The notes under the pieces: model-generated
Database searches by the model: none
The model's input: the letters and a program-made list of their open reading frames with translations, nothing else
What the model was told of the DNA's origin: nothing
In this document: one piece after another, positions 9,008 to 21,300 of the stretch
Position numbering within the stretch: position 1 is the first letter of the stretch
How the letters are laid out: every line of letters starts with the position of its first letter
Position numbers and translations under genes: made by a program
Assembly: GCA_018654255.1 (NCBI GenBank)
Contig: JABILX010000004.1
Coordinates: 1 to 64,000, forward strand
Origin: Candidatus Peregrinibacteria bacterium
Lineage (GTDB): Bacteria; Patescibacteriota; Gracilibacteria; UBA1369; LOWO2-01-FULL-3
Length of the DNA: 64,000 nucleotides
Direction: 5' to 3'

Positions 9008-9895
9008 CTAAACAACAATTTCCTTCAACAAATAAACCACGCCATCGCTATTCAAAAGCACCTCCCCATCAGCACCCAGAACCTGTTTCGGAAACTTAAC
9101 GCCTTCATCAATTTCTTCTCCCACAGAATATGGAGTGCCATATCTACCATTCAAAAAATAATAATCATTTCCACCAGTCATCCCACTATCACCAACGACC
9201 AAAATTTCTCGACACCCACCCTCTTCACACCCATCGGCAAATTCAAAACCACGATCTTTCAACAATTTATGAAAAATAGGAACAGAAGAATCTTTGTCGC
9301 CATTGACCGGGACGACCAGGCATCCCAATCCAGAATTCCCAAGCCTCAAATAATCCAAAGCATTGCCTCCACCAACAGCCTCAAACTCCTTCATATACTT
9401 CAAAGCAAGATCATACAATTCATCAGAAAGCTCATAAACATCCTCAATCTCCATTTCCATCCTACCAATCGGAGCTATAACTATCGGAACCAAATGCGTA
9501 AGAAACTCAGCCTTATCTTTCAACAGATCAATCAACCCAGACTCAAACTTCTCCTTTGGAACTTCTGAAGGCCAGTCGGCCAAATAAAATTGCTTCCAAG
9601 AAGTTCCATCTTCACCACCACCAACTCCAGCATACTCGTACCCAACAGATCCATTTTCACCAAAATAATAAAAATTCTTAAAAACTTCTTCCCCAAAATG
9701 CTCTTTCAAGTAATTGGAAGCCTTCGTAAACCTCTTATCAAAAGAACTCAATTGCCTTCCAGTACAAATCGCAATCGGAAAACCGCCATCCAATAACCGC
9801 CCAAACTCAGACACGACTTTAGGATCAGGTTCCCAAAGACCTTTTTCGGTGATAGTCCCATCAAAATCGAACATTGCTGCTTTGAATTTCATCAA
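9008..9895 (-). CDS. HAD-superfamily hydrolase
   Basis: MMKFKAAMFDFDGTITEKG (DxDGT motif) and downstream 'VVGDSGMTGGNDYYFLNGRYG'. Confidence 0.8.
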   Translation of the reverse strand: MMKFKAAMFDFDGTITEKGLWEPDPKVVSEFGRLLDGGFPIAICTGRQLSSFDKRFTKASNYLKEHFGEEVFKNFYYFGENGSVGYEYAGVGGGEDGTSWKQFYLADWPSEVPKEKFESGLIDLLKDKAEFLTHLVPIVIAPIGRMEMEIEDVYELSDELYDLALKYMKEFEAVGGGNALDYLRLGNSGLGCLVVPVNGDKDSSVPIFHKLLKDRGFEFADGCEEGGCREILVVGDSGMTGGNDYYFLNGRYGTPYSVGEEIDEGVKFPKQVLGADGEVLLNSDGVVYLLKEIVV

Positions 9896-9928
9896 ACATG
9901 GATTAAGTTGAACGTATTCTATCAGAAA

Positions 9929-11608
9929 CTAAAACGGTCGTCTAACCTTGGGGAAATTCATCCAAACAGGAATTCCACACCAATGAGCGCCCTCCGGACA
10001 AGGTCCTTCGCGCAGCATTTCACCATCCTCATCTCCACGAATTCCTCCCTGATGACGAGTCAAACAAGGTGGTCCCAAATAGCGCGCAATCCGAGGATGA
10101 ACCTCAGTAACCTGGGCGACCTCATCTATTGAAGAATTATATATTTCAAGCTGCGCATTGAAACAAGTGCGCAATCTCCATTTGTGTACGAAACCAAGCA
10201 AATTCCCGCTTTGAGTAAACCGAAGATTCAAAGCATTCGGCAAAATATAAACCGCATATTCAGGTGAAACTCCCATATCAATCAGCTCATTCTTCACCGA
10301 CCAAAGCATATCGCAAATTTCACGATACAATGCGGCAGCTTCTGCATTCTTCTCCACAACCTCAGGTACATGATAATCCGGCTTCATAGTATGAACCCGT
10401 GACAGCAAAGGTTTCGACGTCGGAGTAGTTCTATGCCTTTGATCCTGGCTATCCGCAGTATGAGTAATCTTTTTCTTGAATGTATAAGTAATGTGCTGCA
10501 TCGCCCGCATGAGAGGGGAGTGAGCGAAACTATTTAACGTATCGAGGTGATAACGATTTTTCTTGGGGTTCATTACCAAATCGATCGCCTCATCATCAGT
10601 CAGCTCATCACCAGAAATTCCAAGTACTTCACGAACAGCTCCCGCAAGCATCATCTCTCCGCTTCCCTGATAATTAACCAATTTTGAGATGCGACCATCA
10701 AGATCTGCATCAAATTCAGCCGCAAATTTGTCCCCATCAACTTTCGCAGACTCAGGCGTATTCTCGCCCCATTCCAAGGTGTCATTCACCGCCATCGGCG
10801 CCTCACCAATCATCTTCAAAAGGGTAGGGTCAATCTGATTAAGAGCCCCCATCATCCCATCAACAACGCGTTTGGCCTCATAAGGCACATCGCAAGAATT
10901 AACCAATCGAATATATCTCTGAAGTGTTATTGCAGAGACAGTATGATACAGAGTAGTCGAAGCACATATCGGCAAAACATAACGAGCATTTTCAATAGCC
11001 TTTTTCTCAGAATCAACCCTGATCTGTTTATCAGTTTGTCCCTTGATTTTGCCAATCTGACTCATCAACCGGAAATTATCCTCAATCAAAATCTCAGACA
11101 GTCTCTCATATGCTTGATATGCTTTGGTAAAAGCATTTTTATAAAGATTAGCAGCCTTGAATCCATCATATTTCGTGCCTCCAGACCCAGTCGTCCCAAG
11201 TCCAACCCCAGCTCGACCACCACTTCCTTCAGATTCAAATGGCGGAATGAAAACCTCAGGATCATCGAAATAAACATATCTCTGACTCTGTTGTTCGGAA
11301 TTATAAAAAGGATGACTATGCAAAAACGACCAAACAAAATGCCGACTCACCCCTGAAATCCCAAACACAAAAGTCGGATGTTGAAAAGGCGTATGATGAC
11401 CAGCCTCATATATAAGGCCACCGATCCTCTCACGTTGTCCCTCAGTCACCTCATAAGGCTTGATCAAGTTCGCGCTGTAGCAAGTTCGAGCACTCGCAAC
11501 AGCAATATCAAAAGGATCTTTCGTATAAGAAAGAAGTTCTACTTTCGGCTTCAACGGCTTTATTGTTTTTGGCTCTGGCATCGCGCACACATTAAATAAG
11601 CGAAGCAA
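9929..11608 (-). CDS. thyX: FAD-dependent thymidylate synthase-like, long form with two ThyX-like halves
   Basis: N-half 'HHTPFQHPTFVFGISGVSRHFVWSFLHSHPFYNSEQQSQRYV'; C-half 'THTADSQDQRHRTTPTSKPLL' with RHR motif. Confidence 0.8.
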   Translation of the reverse strand: MLRLFNVCAMPEPKTIKPLKPKVELLSYTKDPFDIAVASARTCYSANLIKPYEVTEGQRERIGGLIYEAGHHTPFQHPTFVFGISGVSRHFVWSFLHSHPFYNSEQQSQRYVYFDDPEVFIPPFESEGSGGRAGVGLGTTGSGGTKYDGFKAANLYKNAFTKAYQAYERLSEILIEDNFRLMSQIGKIKGQTDKQIRVDSEKKAIENARYVLPICASTTLYHTVSAITLQRYIRLVNSCDVPYEAKRVVDGMMGALNQIDPTLLKMIGEAPMAVNDTLEWGENTPESAKVDGDKFAAEFDADLDGRISKLVNYQGSGEMMLAGAVREVLGISGDELTDDEAIDLVMNPKKNRYHLDTLNSFAHSPLMRAMQHITYTFKKKITHTADSQDQRHRTTPTSKPLLSRVHTMKPDYHVPEVVEKNAEAAALYREICDMLWSVKNELIDMGVSPEYAVYILPNALNLRFTQSGNLLGFVHKWRLRTCFNAQLEIYNSSIDEVAQVTEVHPRIARYLGPPCLTRHQGGIRGDEDGEMLREGPCPEGAHWCGIPVWMNFPKVRRPF

Positions 11609-11611
11609 ATC

Positions 11612-13006
11612 TTACAAACTCTTTCGCTTGCGACCCGTTTTAACTTGAGGTCTTGTGACATTGTAAGCAACCAAAGCCATCGCTAGAAACACCCAGAACA
11701 TCAGAGAGTTTTCTTCCATAGCATAAGGCAGGTCAAGCAGCCCATGCGCTAGGAAATATCCAACCACTACGAAATATTCATTTCTTTCAGGACGGAAAAT
11801 CCCAAAGAACGTCATCGCGTAAATCATCAAAATCGCCAAGAACCCAAAGATCCCCAAATCACTCCACCAAAAAGTTGCCAAATTATGCGGATGCGGTGGA
11901 AGCTCAATCTCAGGAATCCCATGCTCAGGCAAAATCTCATCAACATTCTCCCGGAAAAACGCCTGATAATTACCAGGCCCAATCCCTTCAAGGGGATACA
12001 TCTTGAAAGCTTCATAATTAAAAGTATAAATCTGCGAACGCCTGTTCAACGATGTCTCCTGCGAATCATTTCCAATCAAAATCTGAAACTTACGAGTATT
12101 ATATTGAGTTACAACAAATCCAATCATCAAAACCACAACTCCCGCAACAATATATTTTTTCCAAGTACGAGGAACATTAATAAACAAAAGATACAAACAA
12201 AGAAGCCCCGTCACTGCCAAACCAGTATATGACTTCGTCAAAAGCAAAATCAACCCTGCTATCAAAACAAAAACACCTTCCAGCCACAAGCTTTTCCAAG
12301 CAACCTTCTTTGCCGCAAAAATCTTCTTCACTCCTCTCAAAACAGCAAGAACCAAAGTAGGCCCAAAAATATAAGACAACCAATTTGCACTTTCAGCCTT
12401 CATTTCAAAAAAGGGATCAATATAAGGCCAAGCCAACCTGTCCAGATAATCGACCGATCCACCCGGCAACACACCCAAAAAGTATTTGAACAAAATCGTC
12501 AGTCCAAACAAACCAAACACAATCAAAAAACTTCGCTGAAATCTCTCGAAAAGTTTCGCACGACCTTCCCGACCTTCACCACCTTTGCCAGAGAGCCCAA
12601 AATACAAAACCAAAAACATCAACACAGGACTTATATAATTGATATAAACCTGAAAATAAAACGAACGGATAACAGGTTCAAGTCCGACATAAGAAACCTT
12701 CGAAACTACAACTCCAGCCGCCAAAAATATCAAGACCAGATAAATCCATCGAAATCCCAACCGAGGTCGAATCTCCCGAACAAACAAAGCCGCCACCAAA
12801 TACACAGCAACTAAAAACCAAACAAAAAGCGACGCCACCGAAAACAAATCAAACATCGCCAAACTCCCCAGCGGGCGCAAAGCATCCAACCCAGGCCAAA
12901 AATAATCATGAAATCTGAAATCAATTATCCCAGCCACGATAAACACAGGTAGCAAACAAAGCGACCAATCAAAAACAAACTTAAATCCTCGAGAAACTTT
13001 ATTCAT
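11612..13006 (-). CDS. O-antigen ligase/polymerase-like membrane protein
   Basis: Multi-TM; '..YPLEGIGPGNYQAFFRENVDE..ELPPHPHNLATFWWSDLGIFGFLAILM' typical of the Wzy/WaaL family. Confidence 0.75.
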   Translation of the reverse strand: MNKVSRGFKFVFDWSLCLLPVFIVAGIIDFRFHDYFWPGLDALRPLGSLAMFDLFSVASLFVWFLVAVYLVAALFVREIRPRLGFRWIYLVLIFLAAGVVVSKVSYVGLEPVIRSFYFQVYINYISPVLMFLVLYFGLSGKGGEGREGRAKLFERFQRSFLIVFGLFGLTILFKYFLGVLPGGSVDYLDRLAWPYIDPFFEMKAESANWLSYIFGPTLVLAVLRGVKKIFAAKKVAWKSLWLEGVFVLIAGLILLLTKSYTGLAVTGLLCLYLLFINVPRTWKKYIVAGVVVLMIGFVVTQYNTRKFQILIGNDSQETSLNRRSQIYTFNYEAFKMYPLEGIGPGNYQAFFRENVDEILPEHGIPEIELPPHPHNLATFWWSDLGIFGFLAILMIYAMTFFGIFRPERNEYFVVVGYFLAHGLLDLPYAMEENSLMFWVFLAMALVAYNVTRPQVKTGRKRKSL

Positions 13007-13829
13007 TTAACAGAACTTTATGACCTTCCTTTTCTAACATTTTTTTGATCCGTTGAACAGATGCTTTTGAAGGCGCTTTCACACCTTCGAGCGAATATCG
13101 GAGCCCAAGCTCTTCCCACTTATAAACCCCATGCGTGTGGTAGGGGAGCAATTCAATCAATTCAAATTTAACCTCGCGGAGAAACTTCCTCAACGCAGAC
13201 AAGTTCGACCTCGTATCTGTATATCCAGGCAAAATCAAATATCGCAACCGCAACTTCGCCTTAGGGCGCTTCGCAGTGCCAACATACGAGCTCAAATAGC
13301 GCAAATTCTCCAAAATCTGCTCATTAGGCACGCCAGTCAAACATTTGTGAATACCAGAGTCGAAATGCTTCAAACTCACCATAAAGGTATCAACATAAGG
13401 CAAAATCGAATCCAAAACTTTCTGTGAAGTAAAAAGCGAAGTGTCGACAGCAGTATTGATCCTATCTTTTTTGCAAAGCTTCAAAAACTCCAACAAAAAC
13501 TTAGGCTGAAAAACAGGATCTCCTCCACTCACAGTCACTCCACCTTTGCGACCAAAATATGGTTTGTAGTCTCGAACTTCCTCGAGCAATTCACGCGCCG
13601 TCATCATAGAGTGATCCACCAAATCTAGCATATCCCGATTGTGACAATACACACATCTCAGAGGACAACCTTCGAAGAAAACAACAAACCTCACCCCAGG
13701 ACCATCCAAAGCCCCAAAAGTCTCAAAAGAATGTATCATCCCGGTCAATTTGTGAACCGGTTTCACCTTTTTTTGCTCTGAAGGTGTCAAAGTCTTGCAG
13801 AATCTTCTATTTTTGAGAATTTTAAGCAT
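12999..13829 (-). CDS. pflA: Pyruvate formate-lyase activating enzyme (radical SAM)
   Basis: 'MIHSFETFGALDGPGVRFVVFFEGCPLRCVYCHNRDM' (CxxxCxxC) adjacent to pflB. Confidence 0.92.
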   Translation of the reverse strand: MLKILKNRRFCKTLTPSEQKKVKPVHKLTGMIHSFETFGALDGPGVRFVVFFEGCPLRCVYCHNRDMLDLVDHSMMTARELLEEVRDYKPYFGRKGGVTVSGGDPVFQPKFLLEFLKLCKKDRINTAVDTSLFTSQKVLDSILPYVDTFMVSLKHFDSGIHKCLTGVPNEQILENLRYLSSYVGTAKRPKAKLRLRYLILPGYTDTRSNLSALRKFLREVKFELIELLPYHTHGVYKWEELGLRYSLEGVKAPSKASVQRIKKMLEKEGHKVLLNE

Positions 13830-13841
13830 GGTAGAAAATTT

Positions 13842-16190
13842 TTAATAGAATTTTTTGTGGAAAGTCCGGCTGATGACTTCTTTCTGCTGTTCTTTCGTAA
13901 GTTTAATAAAATTCACCGCATATCCAGAAACTCGTATCGTGAGCTGCGGATATTTCCAAGGTTTCTTCATCGCATCTTCCAAAACCTCTCGATTCAAAAC
14001 ATTCACATTGATGTGATGCCCACCTTTTTTGAAATAGCCATCTAGCATATTGCTCAAATTCTCAATACGCATTTCTTCGTTTTTGCCGAGAGTTTGTGGT
14101 GTTATCGAGAATGTGTTTGAAATCCCATCTCGACAGAAGTTGTAAGGCAATTTCGCAACTGAGTTCAAAGAGGCGAGTGCGCCGCACTTGTCACGGTTAT
14201 GCATAGGGTTCGCACCAGGCGCAAAAGGCTCATGAGCTTTTCTACCATCTGGAGTAGCCCCAGTATGTTTTCCATAAACCACATTTGCAGTGATAGTCAG
14301 CAAGCTCAAAGAATGCTCCGCATCCTTATATGTTGGATACTTGCGCAGAGACTTTGTAAATTTTTTGCACAACTCTACTGCAATTGAGTCGACCCGCGCA
14401 TCATTGTTCCCAAAAGCAGGCCAACTACCCACAATCTTGAAGTCCTTAGCAATACCAGTCTTCTTATCCCAAGTAGGTCGCACCTTCGCATGTTTGATCG
14501 CAGACAAGCTGTCCGCCACAATACTCATCCCCGCCATCCCAAACGCCATAAACCTGTGAATATCAATATCGTGCAAAGCCATCTGGCTATTTTCATAGTG
14601 GTAATTGTCGTGGGAGTAATGGATGACATTCATCGTCTCGACATATTTCTTTGCCAACCAATCCATCATCCCAAAAAATCGAGTACTTACTTCCTTGTAG
14701 TCGAGGACAGCCCGATTCTTCAAAGGCTTTACCCCATCGAGAACAAGCCCTCCAGTTAGTTCATTCCGGCCCTGATTAATCGCGAGCAAAAGAAGCTTTG
14801 GCAAATTGCATCTAGCCCCAAAAAATTGCATCTCCTTCCCAATAGCCATCGCAGAAACACAACAAGCAATTCCATAATCATCTCCGTGATAAGGCCGCAT
14901 CAAATCATCATTCTCAAACTGCAAAGACGAAGATTCGATGGCAATACGAGAAGAGTAATCCTTGAACCCTTCAGGCAAATCTTGAGACCAAAGAACAGTC
15001 AGATTTGGCTCAGGTGCAGGTCCCAAATTTTCCAAAGTATGCAACATTCGGAAAGAAGTCTTCGTCACCATCGATTTACCAGCCTTCCCCCGAGGACCAA
15101 CAGCGGTCATCCCACCGAGAACACAAGTGATCCAAGTCGGATCTCCAGCAAAAAGAGCATTGTATTCAGGATGCCTCAAATGCCGCACGATCCTTAATTT
15201 GATAACAAAATCATCAACAAATTGCTGAATTTCATCTTCGCCATAGCGCCCATCGCGCAAATCCCGCTCCGCATAAATATCAATAAACGCATCAATTCTG
15301 CCCATACTCATCGCAGCTCCATCCTGCTCTTTCACAGCAGCCAAATATCCGAAATAAAGCCATTGGATAGCCTCCTTGGTATCACGCGCTGGTTTCCCAA
15401 CATCGAATCCATAAGACGCAGCCATTTTCTTCATATCTTCAAGCGCACGAATCTGTTTATGCAAAAATGTCCGTGCTCGCATATTCTCCTCATTCATGTA
15501 GTCAAACTTCTTGTTTTCAGCAGCTTTTCGCTCTTCCACAAGTCGATCAATTCCATACAAAGCAACCCGCCTATAATCACCAATAATCCGTCCACGTGAA
15601 TAATTATCAGGCAGCCCAGTAATCAAACCCTCTTTTCGGAAAAGATTTTTATCAGCAGTAAAGAAATCATCCCAACTATAATACATATCAAAAACCGCAT
15701 CATTGTGAGTAGTAACATCCTCGGTATAAATCTTGTGAATTTCAGGACTGATTTTGTAGCCGAGATCTTCAAGAGATCGCTCAACCAACCTGATACCACC
15801 ATGCGCCTTCAAGGTCCTCACAAGTGGTTTGTCTGCCTGCACTCCCACAATCGATTCATTTTTCTGATCAATATATCCAGGCTTGTGGCTCGTGATTGTC
15901 GAGACCGTCTTGGTGTCGACCCCGAGTAAACCTCCTTTTTTCAACTCTTTACCGAGAAGTTGCTTCGTTTTGCCCCAGACTTTAACAGTTTTCTTTGTCG
16001 GCTTCACCAAAAAAGACTCATCTCCATTGTATACAGAGTAATTCTTCTTGATGAAATTACTGACATCGACGGCTTTTTGCCAGGTGCCAGGTTTGAATTT
16101 GCGATAAGGAGTGAGTGCTTTCTTCTTTTGCGCCGCTCGCGACGAAATATTCTTAGACATTTTAAAGGTTTTTAAGGATGAGGAATTCAA
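13842..16190 (-). CDS. pflB: Formate C-acetyltransferase (pyruvate formate-lyase)
   Basis: Full-length with glycyl radical motif '[28 protein letters not shown]'. Confidence 0.95.
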   Translation of the reverse strand: MNSSSLKTFKMSKNISSRAAQKKKALTPYRKFKPGTWQKAVDVSNFIKKNYSVYNGDESFLVKPTKKTVKVWGKTKQLLGKELKKGGLLGVDTKTVSTITSHKPGYIDQKNESIVGVQADKPLVRTLKAHGGIRLVERSLEDLGYKISPEIHKIYTEDVTTHNDAVFDMYYSWDDFFTADKNLFRKEGLITGLPDNYSRGRIIGDYRRVALYGIDRLVEERKAAENKKFDYMNEENMRARTFLHKQIRALEDMKKMAASYGFDVGKPARDTKEAIQWLYFGYLAAVKEQDGAAMSMGRIDAFIDIYAERDLRDGRYGEDEIQQFVDDFVIKLRIVRHLRHPEYNALFAGDPTWITCVLGGMTAVGPRGKAGKSMVTKTSFRMLHTLENLGPAPEPNLTVLWSQDLPEGFKDYSSRIAIESSSLQFENDDLMRPYHGDDYGIACCVSAMAIGKEMQFFGARCNLPKLLLLAINQGRNELTGGLVLDGVKPLKNRAVLDYKEVSTRFFGMMDWLAKKYVETMNVIHYSHDNYHYENSQMALHDIDIHRFMAFGMAGMSIVADSLSAIKHAKVRPTWDKKTGIAKDFKIVGSWPAFGNNDARVDSIAVELCKKFTKSLRKYPTYKDAEHSLSLLTITANVVYGKHTGATPDGRKAHEPFAPGANPMHNRDKCGALASLNSVAKLPYNFCRDGISNTFSITPQTLGKNEEMRIENLSNMLDGYFKKGGHHINVNVLNREVLEDAMKKPWKYPQLTIRVSGYAVNFIKLTKEQQKEVISRTFHKKFY

Positions 16191-16327
16191 AAGCGATTAT
16201 ACTGCAAAAAAGAGAAGGGTTCAAATTTTCGAAGGAATTGGGAAGAAAGATCATTTGTTCACGTCTAGCCTTGACGAAAAAGCAAAAAGATGTTATAGTC
16301 AACGCCTTTTCTAAACTATAAATAAAA

Positions 16328-17221
16328 ATGAAAGGAAGAAATATAATTCCGGCTGCATTACTCTTAGCAAGTGCCATTTTGGCGCCAGCTACAGTAAACG
16401 CACAGGAAAAACCATCAAAAAAAGCAGAGCAAATAACCCTGTCTACAAGAGGAGAAATCGGCAAGGAATTATCAGGAGCAGAATCACCAGAAAAACTGCC
16501 AGAAATAATGTACATAACAGCAAAATCTACAAGAGTTAGAAAAGCACCAAAAACATCAGCCAAAGAAGTATTTAAGCTATTTGCAGGAATGGAAATTCAT
16601 CCAATTGAAATAAAAAAAGTAAATGAACAATCTTGGATGAAAATAAGCGTTCAAGGAGAAGATTATTGGATATTTGAAGATGATCTAGCCGAAGAGAAGG
16701 CCCCAGAGCCCAAAGAAAGGGTGAAAGGATACAAATTAGTAATTGATAAAGAAGACCGCACAATTACTCTGCTAAAAGCAGATAATGGAAGCTGGTCAGA
16801 AGAAAAAGTCTATCCAATGGGAATAGGTGGTAGTGGAGACACTTCTCCAAAACAGGTTGAAGGAGATGGACTTACTCCTACAGGTAAATACTACATTGCA
16901 AATATAAACCCAAGGAGTAATTTCGGGGAACATCCAGATACAGGAAACCCTATCCCATCGTTGCAAATCGGTTATCCAAACAGATTTGATGCATGGCGTG
17001 GACTACAAGACGGCATAATAGACACCAGACGATATAAAGAAATTGCACGAGCGATAGGTAAAAAAGGTCTACCCAGACAAAGGAGAGACCTAGGTACATA
17101 CATCATGATCCATGGTGGAGGAGCATCTGACTGGACGATAGGCTGCATTGCAGTAGATAACACCGACATGTTAGAGCTTTCAAGGTTAATAAAACTAGGT
17201 ACGCCGGTTGAGATAAAGTAG
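16328..17221 (+). CDS. SH3-like + L,D-transpeptidase (YkuD) family protein
   Basis: Signal peptide; catalytic 'MIHGGGASDWTIGCIAV'; 'LTPTGKYYIANINPRSNFG'. Confidence 0.88.
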   Translation: MKGRNIIPAALLLASAILAPATVNAQEKPSKKAEQITLSTRGEIGKELSGAESPEKLPEIMYITAKSTRVRKAPKTSAKEVFKLFAGMEIHPIEIKKVNEQSWMKISVQGEDYWIFEDDLAEEKAPEPKERVKGYKLVIDKEDRTITLLKADNGSWSEEKVYPMGIGGSGDTSPKQVEGDGLTPTGKYYIANINPRSNFGEHPDTGNPIPSLQIGYPNRFDAWRGLQDGIIDTRRYKEIARAIGKKGLPRQRRDLGTYIMIHGGGASDWTIGCIAVDNTDMLELSRLIKLGTPVEIK

Positions 17222-17276
17222 AAAACATGGTATAATAAACATGTTGAAAATACAAAAATAAATAACAAAAACAAAA

Positions 17277-17720
17277 ATGCCACCAAAAGAAAACTTTGAT
17301 CCATCAAGAGAAGAATCAGCCGAAAACCATGAAGGAGATGCCGAAAAAATCCTAAAAATCTCTGTTGACGGTCTTGTAGAGGATGGAGTAATAAACCAAG
17401 GTTATGCAAACGAGCTTTTACAAGCACCAGCCAAAGCAGCAATAGCTGAAATAATGTTTGGCTTATCAGAAAACCTAGGAATACTAGAAACACAAGCAGA
17501 AGATGAGGGAAGAGAAATAGATCAAGGAGAAAGAGCAAGATTGATCCGAGAAGCAACAGGGAGAGCGAGCGCACATCTCATAAGAGATACGCTTCTTGTT
17601 AAATTTCTAAGAGACGGAAAACTAAATGAGGAAGAAGCAAAACAATACGTGGAAATGGAAAACATAGCAGCGGCAGCAGAAAGATTGATGGCACTAGACA
17701 ACGAGGAAGAAAATTCATAA
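17277..17720 (+). CDS. Hypothetical protein (147 aa)
   Basis: Intact ORF in a co-directional gene set. Confidence 0.6.
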   Translation: MPPKENFDPSREESAENHEGDAEKILKISVDGLVEDGVINQGYANELLQAPAKAAIAEIMFGLSENLGILETQAEDEGREIDQGERARLIREATGRASAHLIRDTLLVKFLRDGKLNEEEAKQYVEMENIAAAAERLMALDNEEENS

Positions 17721-17724
17721 AAAA

Positions 17725-18354
17725 ATGACAAAAACACAAACAAAACCAAAAATCTTTACAGATGAAGATCTTCTGGAAATGATAAGAAAATCCTTTTTTC
17801 TTGAAAGGAAATTCAAGGAGCAGTACGAAGGAATGCTAACAAGAGGCATTTTTTCCGAGGAACAAAAAGAGCACCTCCACAAAATCCTGATCAAAGAAAA
17901 AGAAGGCCTCAAACGCATCCTCCAAAACCCAAAATTTGAAGAAATAAAAGAAAAAATATCCCCAATCTCAAAAGAAGAAATTTGGGGAGAATGCAAAAAA
18001 ACTCTAATTAAAAAAGTAAACGAGGAAGAAGTAACAGAAGAGGAGGTCAAAACCCTGATACCAGCAGTAAGACAAGTTATTAACAACTCAGAAAACTTAA
18101 GAGAAGCAATTACTTCAATATCAGATAGATACAAACCTTTAAAATCAGTAAAACAAAAATTCGAACTACAAGAAAACGCTAAATTAGAAGACGTAGTTCA
18201 ACGCTTCGTAGGTTTGATAATGGATGAAAAAGGTATTGAAGAATTCGAGCTAGTAAGAAAAGAGATGCAGAATGTTGAGACAGAAGAATACATAACAATA
18301 CTAATGGAAAAATATCCAGAGCTATTTAATAAAGCAGTAAATGGTACACAATAA
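17725..18354 (+). CDS. Hypothetical protein (209 aa)
   Basis: Intact ORF; overlaps the next start by 14 nt. Confidence 0.65.
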   Translation: MTKTQTKPKIFTDEDLLEMIRKSFFLERKFKEQYEGMLTRGIFSEEQKEHLHKILIKEKEGLKRILQNPKFEEIKEKISPISKEEIWGECKKTLIKKVNEEEVTEEEVKTLIPAVRQVINNSENLREAITSISDRYKPLKSVKQKFELQENAKLEDVVQRFVGLIMDEKGIEEFELVRKEMQNVETEEYITILMEKYPELFNKAVNGTQ

Positions 18355-21300
18355 AAAAGTAGAAAGACAGAAAGGTGGACCAACTAAGTCACATTCAGTA
18401 GGTGATACTATTAACAAATTAAAACTTGTTGAATTTATTGAGGAATCAGAACTAGATTTTGACAATAGAAAAGAGGTTAAAAAAGCATTACGAAAACAAA
18501 CTAATCAAGCAGAAGAAGGGATTAAAATATTTGATGAAACTCAGGAGGGAATATTAATGCGGTACAGAGATCATGGCATTGAAAAGACAGGGGGGTATTT
18601 ACGAAGACTAAAAGCAAAAGTAGAAAGACTTGATACCGAAATTAAAAAGGACCAGTTGATAGAATTGTTCACTTCATTCCAAAACGAAGTGTTTCTGTTC
18701 AATGCAACATTGATTGACAAGGTACAAAAGTACGAAATACATCTAGTATTGGAAAAATATCCAAAAATTAAGAATGGCAATATAGCCAAGATAACAAAAG
18801 ATTACGTAACATTAACTGATGGTGAAAAAGTTGTATTTTCTGAAGAAGACAAAGAGAATCTTGAAAAAATTGATAGTGCAATATTTGATGTAAAAAGAGA
18901 ACAAAGATCAGGATTTGGAAATTATGATGCATTGATTGAAACGGATTCTAGGTTTGTTGAAGAAGAAATGAAACTTATGATTGAAGAGATAGAAAACGAA
19001 GGGGATTTGAAAAAAATTCTACATTTACTAGCAAAAAACATTAGAGAAATAGGATTGGATAACAATGATTTGGAAAAATTGGCAAAGATTGCAATACAAA
19101 GTAAATCCTATACAAAAACACTAATTGAAACAATTACACAATATGAAGAGTCAAATCCCATATTCAACATAATTTTAGCACTTGCCAAAAAAGCAAATCA
19201 AAAACGAGTTGAGGAAGCTATCAGAGAATTAGAATCGGGATTATCGATTAGCATTGAAGACCTAAAGCACCCTACTACCGGATATGGTAAAAATATAAAG
19301 TTTGCATTGAAAAAATTATCGGAAATTGGAGTAATAAGATTTCCAAAATCGAAAGATGAATTAAAAGCAGTATTAAATTCTAAATACAGTGTGATAATTA
19401 AAAATATCGGTTTGTATTTAACTCCTCAAAATAAGGGTATATTTACATCGATTTTTGAAGGATTTAACAAACAAGATTATGTTAAACCGGAGGTGCAAAA
19501 ATTTCTGTTAGCATACTTGAAATTGGTATTTCAACCTGACCTCGGTCCAGAAGTTGTTATTGATTACTACAAAAAAGGCAAGCTCGCTGAAATAACTGGA
19601 ATTATCTCTGGTAACAAAGAATTCCGACAAGTAAGCGATGAAATCTCTAGAATCAACTATGGTTTAATTGCAGAAAAACTGTCTGGCGAAGCAAAAGCAA
19701 ACTTCAAAAAACTCAACCAACAAGAAAAAGAAATATTATACGGAATTGCAAAAAACCAGCTTACTTCACATGAACACTTTGCAAGATTGTTAGGCGGAAG
19801 AACATTCCAAGATATACGTCAAAGCATCAAAGCAGCAAAAAAATTCCTTCCAGTATTTACAGAACAGGAAGCAGGAGAAAATGTAGCATCTTTATCTTTT
19901 AGGACGGTAGAGAAACTAGAAAAAAATAGAGTTAATCAGGACTACTTAAAACGAATTAAAGAAGAAAATATTAATATGAATGGAAACCCCGGAGTGATTA
20001 TTGATCTAATCTTATACAAACACAATTTAGAGCCGGACACACTTGATTTATTCATTGATGTAGTGAAAAAATTGACACAAAGAAGAGGCTATGGGTGTGC
20101 TTATCTTATTGGGAAACTAAGAAAAAACGAAAAAATTGGACCAAAGGATCTTGAGATCCATAAAAAAATAAATGTTATTGAGGATAGTAATGTGCTAAAT
20201 GCCATAGATAATTCGATAGCAAGAGAAGGAAGAAGCAAAACTGGGAATTTCGAAATGATCTCAGACGGAGGAATAGCATTCCTAAAAGAATTAAGCTTAC
20301 TGAAAGGCACAATAATTAAAGAAAAAATTACAAGATGGTACCTCCATGAGAGGGAAATCCCAGATGAGAAGAAAATGGAAGCCATAAAAAAAGTTGCAGG
20401 AATTGAAAATCCATTTATACAGAAACAATACCTTGATCTTGTGCTTTTTGGGAAAAAAGAGATCAACATTGATCTAACGAAACTAAATAAGATCAAAGCT
20501 TTTGAATACGGGATGATTAGGGGCTACAGGTCTTTAATAGAAAACATGTGCTTGGATAATAAATGTCTAACAGATCTAACAATAGATCATCTCGAAAAGA
20601 TCCAATCGCTTGATAGAGAATTGCAAGAGTTGACTTTTAAGAATTTCAAGAAAGGAAAAGAAGTAGATGAAAAGCAACTAACACTATTTAAGAAAATTTC
20701 TAAAATAAATGATAGACAATTAAGAAATATTATTCTGGGCAGAGTGCTGGACAAAAAGATTGGATTAAAAGAAGTTAATTATTGTTTATATGTGGCCAAT
20801 AGCATTCTAAAAAAACACAGTGGGAGAAAAAATGCAGCAGTATTAAAAATTCATATTCAAAGTTATCTAAGCAAGCCGGAAAATGAGAGAAGTGCAATTG
20901 AACTTGGACAAACTGAAATAAATTATCTTTCGAGAGCATTAGCAGATAAAAGAAAAAGCATATTTATAAGCATCAAATTAAAAGAAGCAAAATACAATAA
21001 TGATATTAAAAAGATAATGTTGGATTATCCAATTGAAAAATTAGAAATTGGAATGAAAAAGCTAGCCCAAATAGAATCTGACCTATATTTTGTTTCCAGA
21101 AAGATAGGTGATGTTCTTAGCAAATATGGAACATTAGAAGATCTAGAGAAAAAGAAGCTGCCAACAAAAGAAAAAGAAATAATAATTAAATGTTATAGGG
21201 AAATTCAAGAACTACTAGATGCAGTGGACGCGGAATTCCTGGAATTTGCAATTACAGATGGAGGGTTTCAACAGATAGCAGATGGCAGCGTGTATATACT

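Noticed and set aside
8984-9568. Plus-strand 194-aa ORF opposite the HAD hydrolase gene
   Set aside because: Shadow of a clear HAD-family gene on the minus strand.
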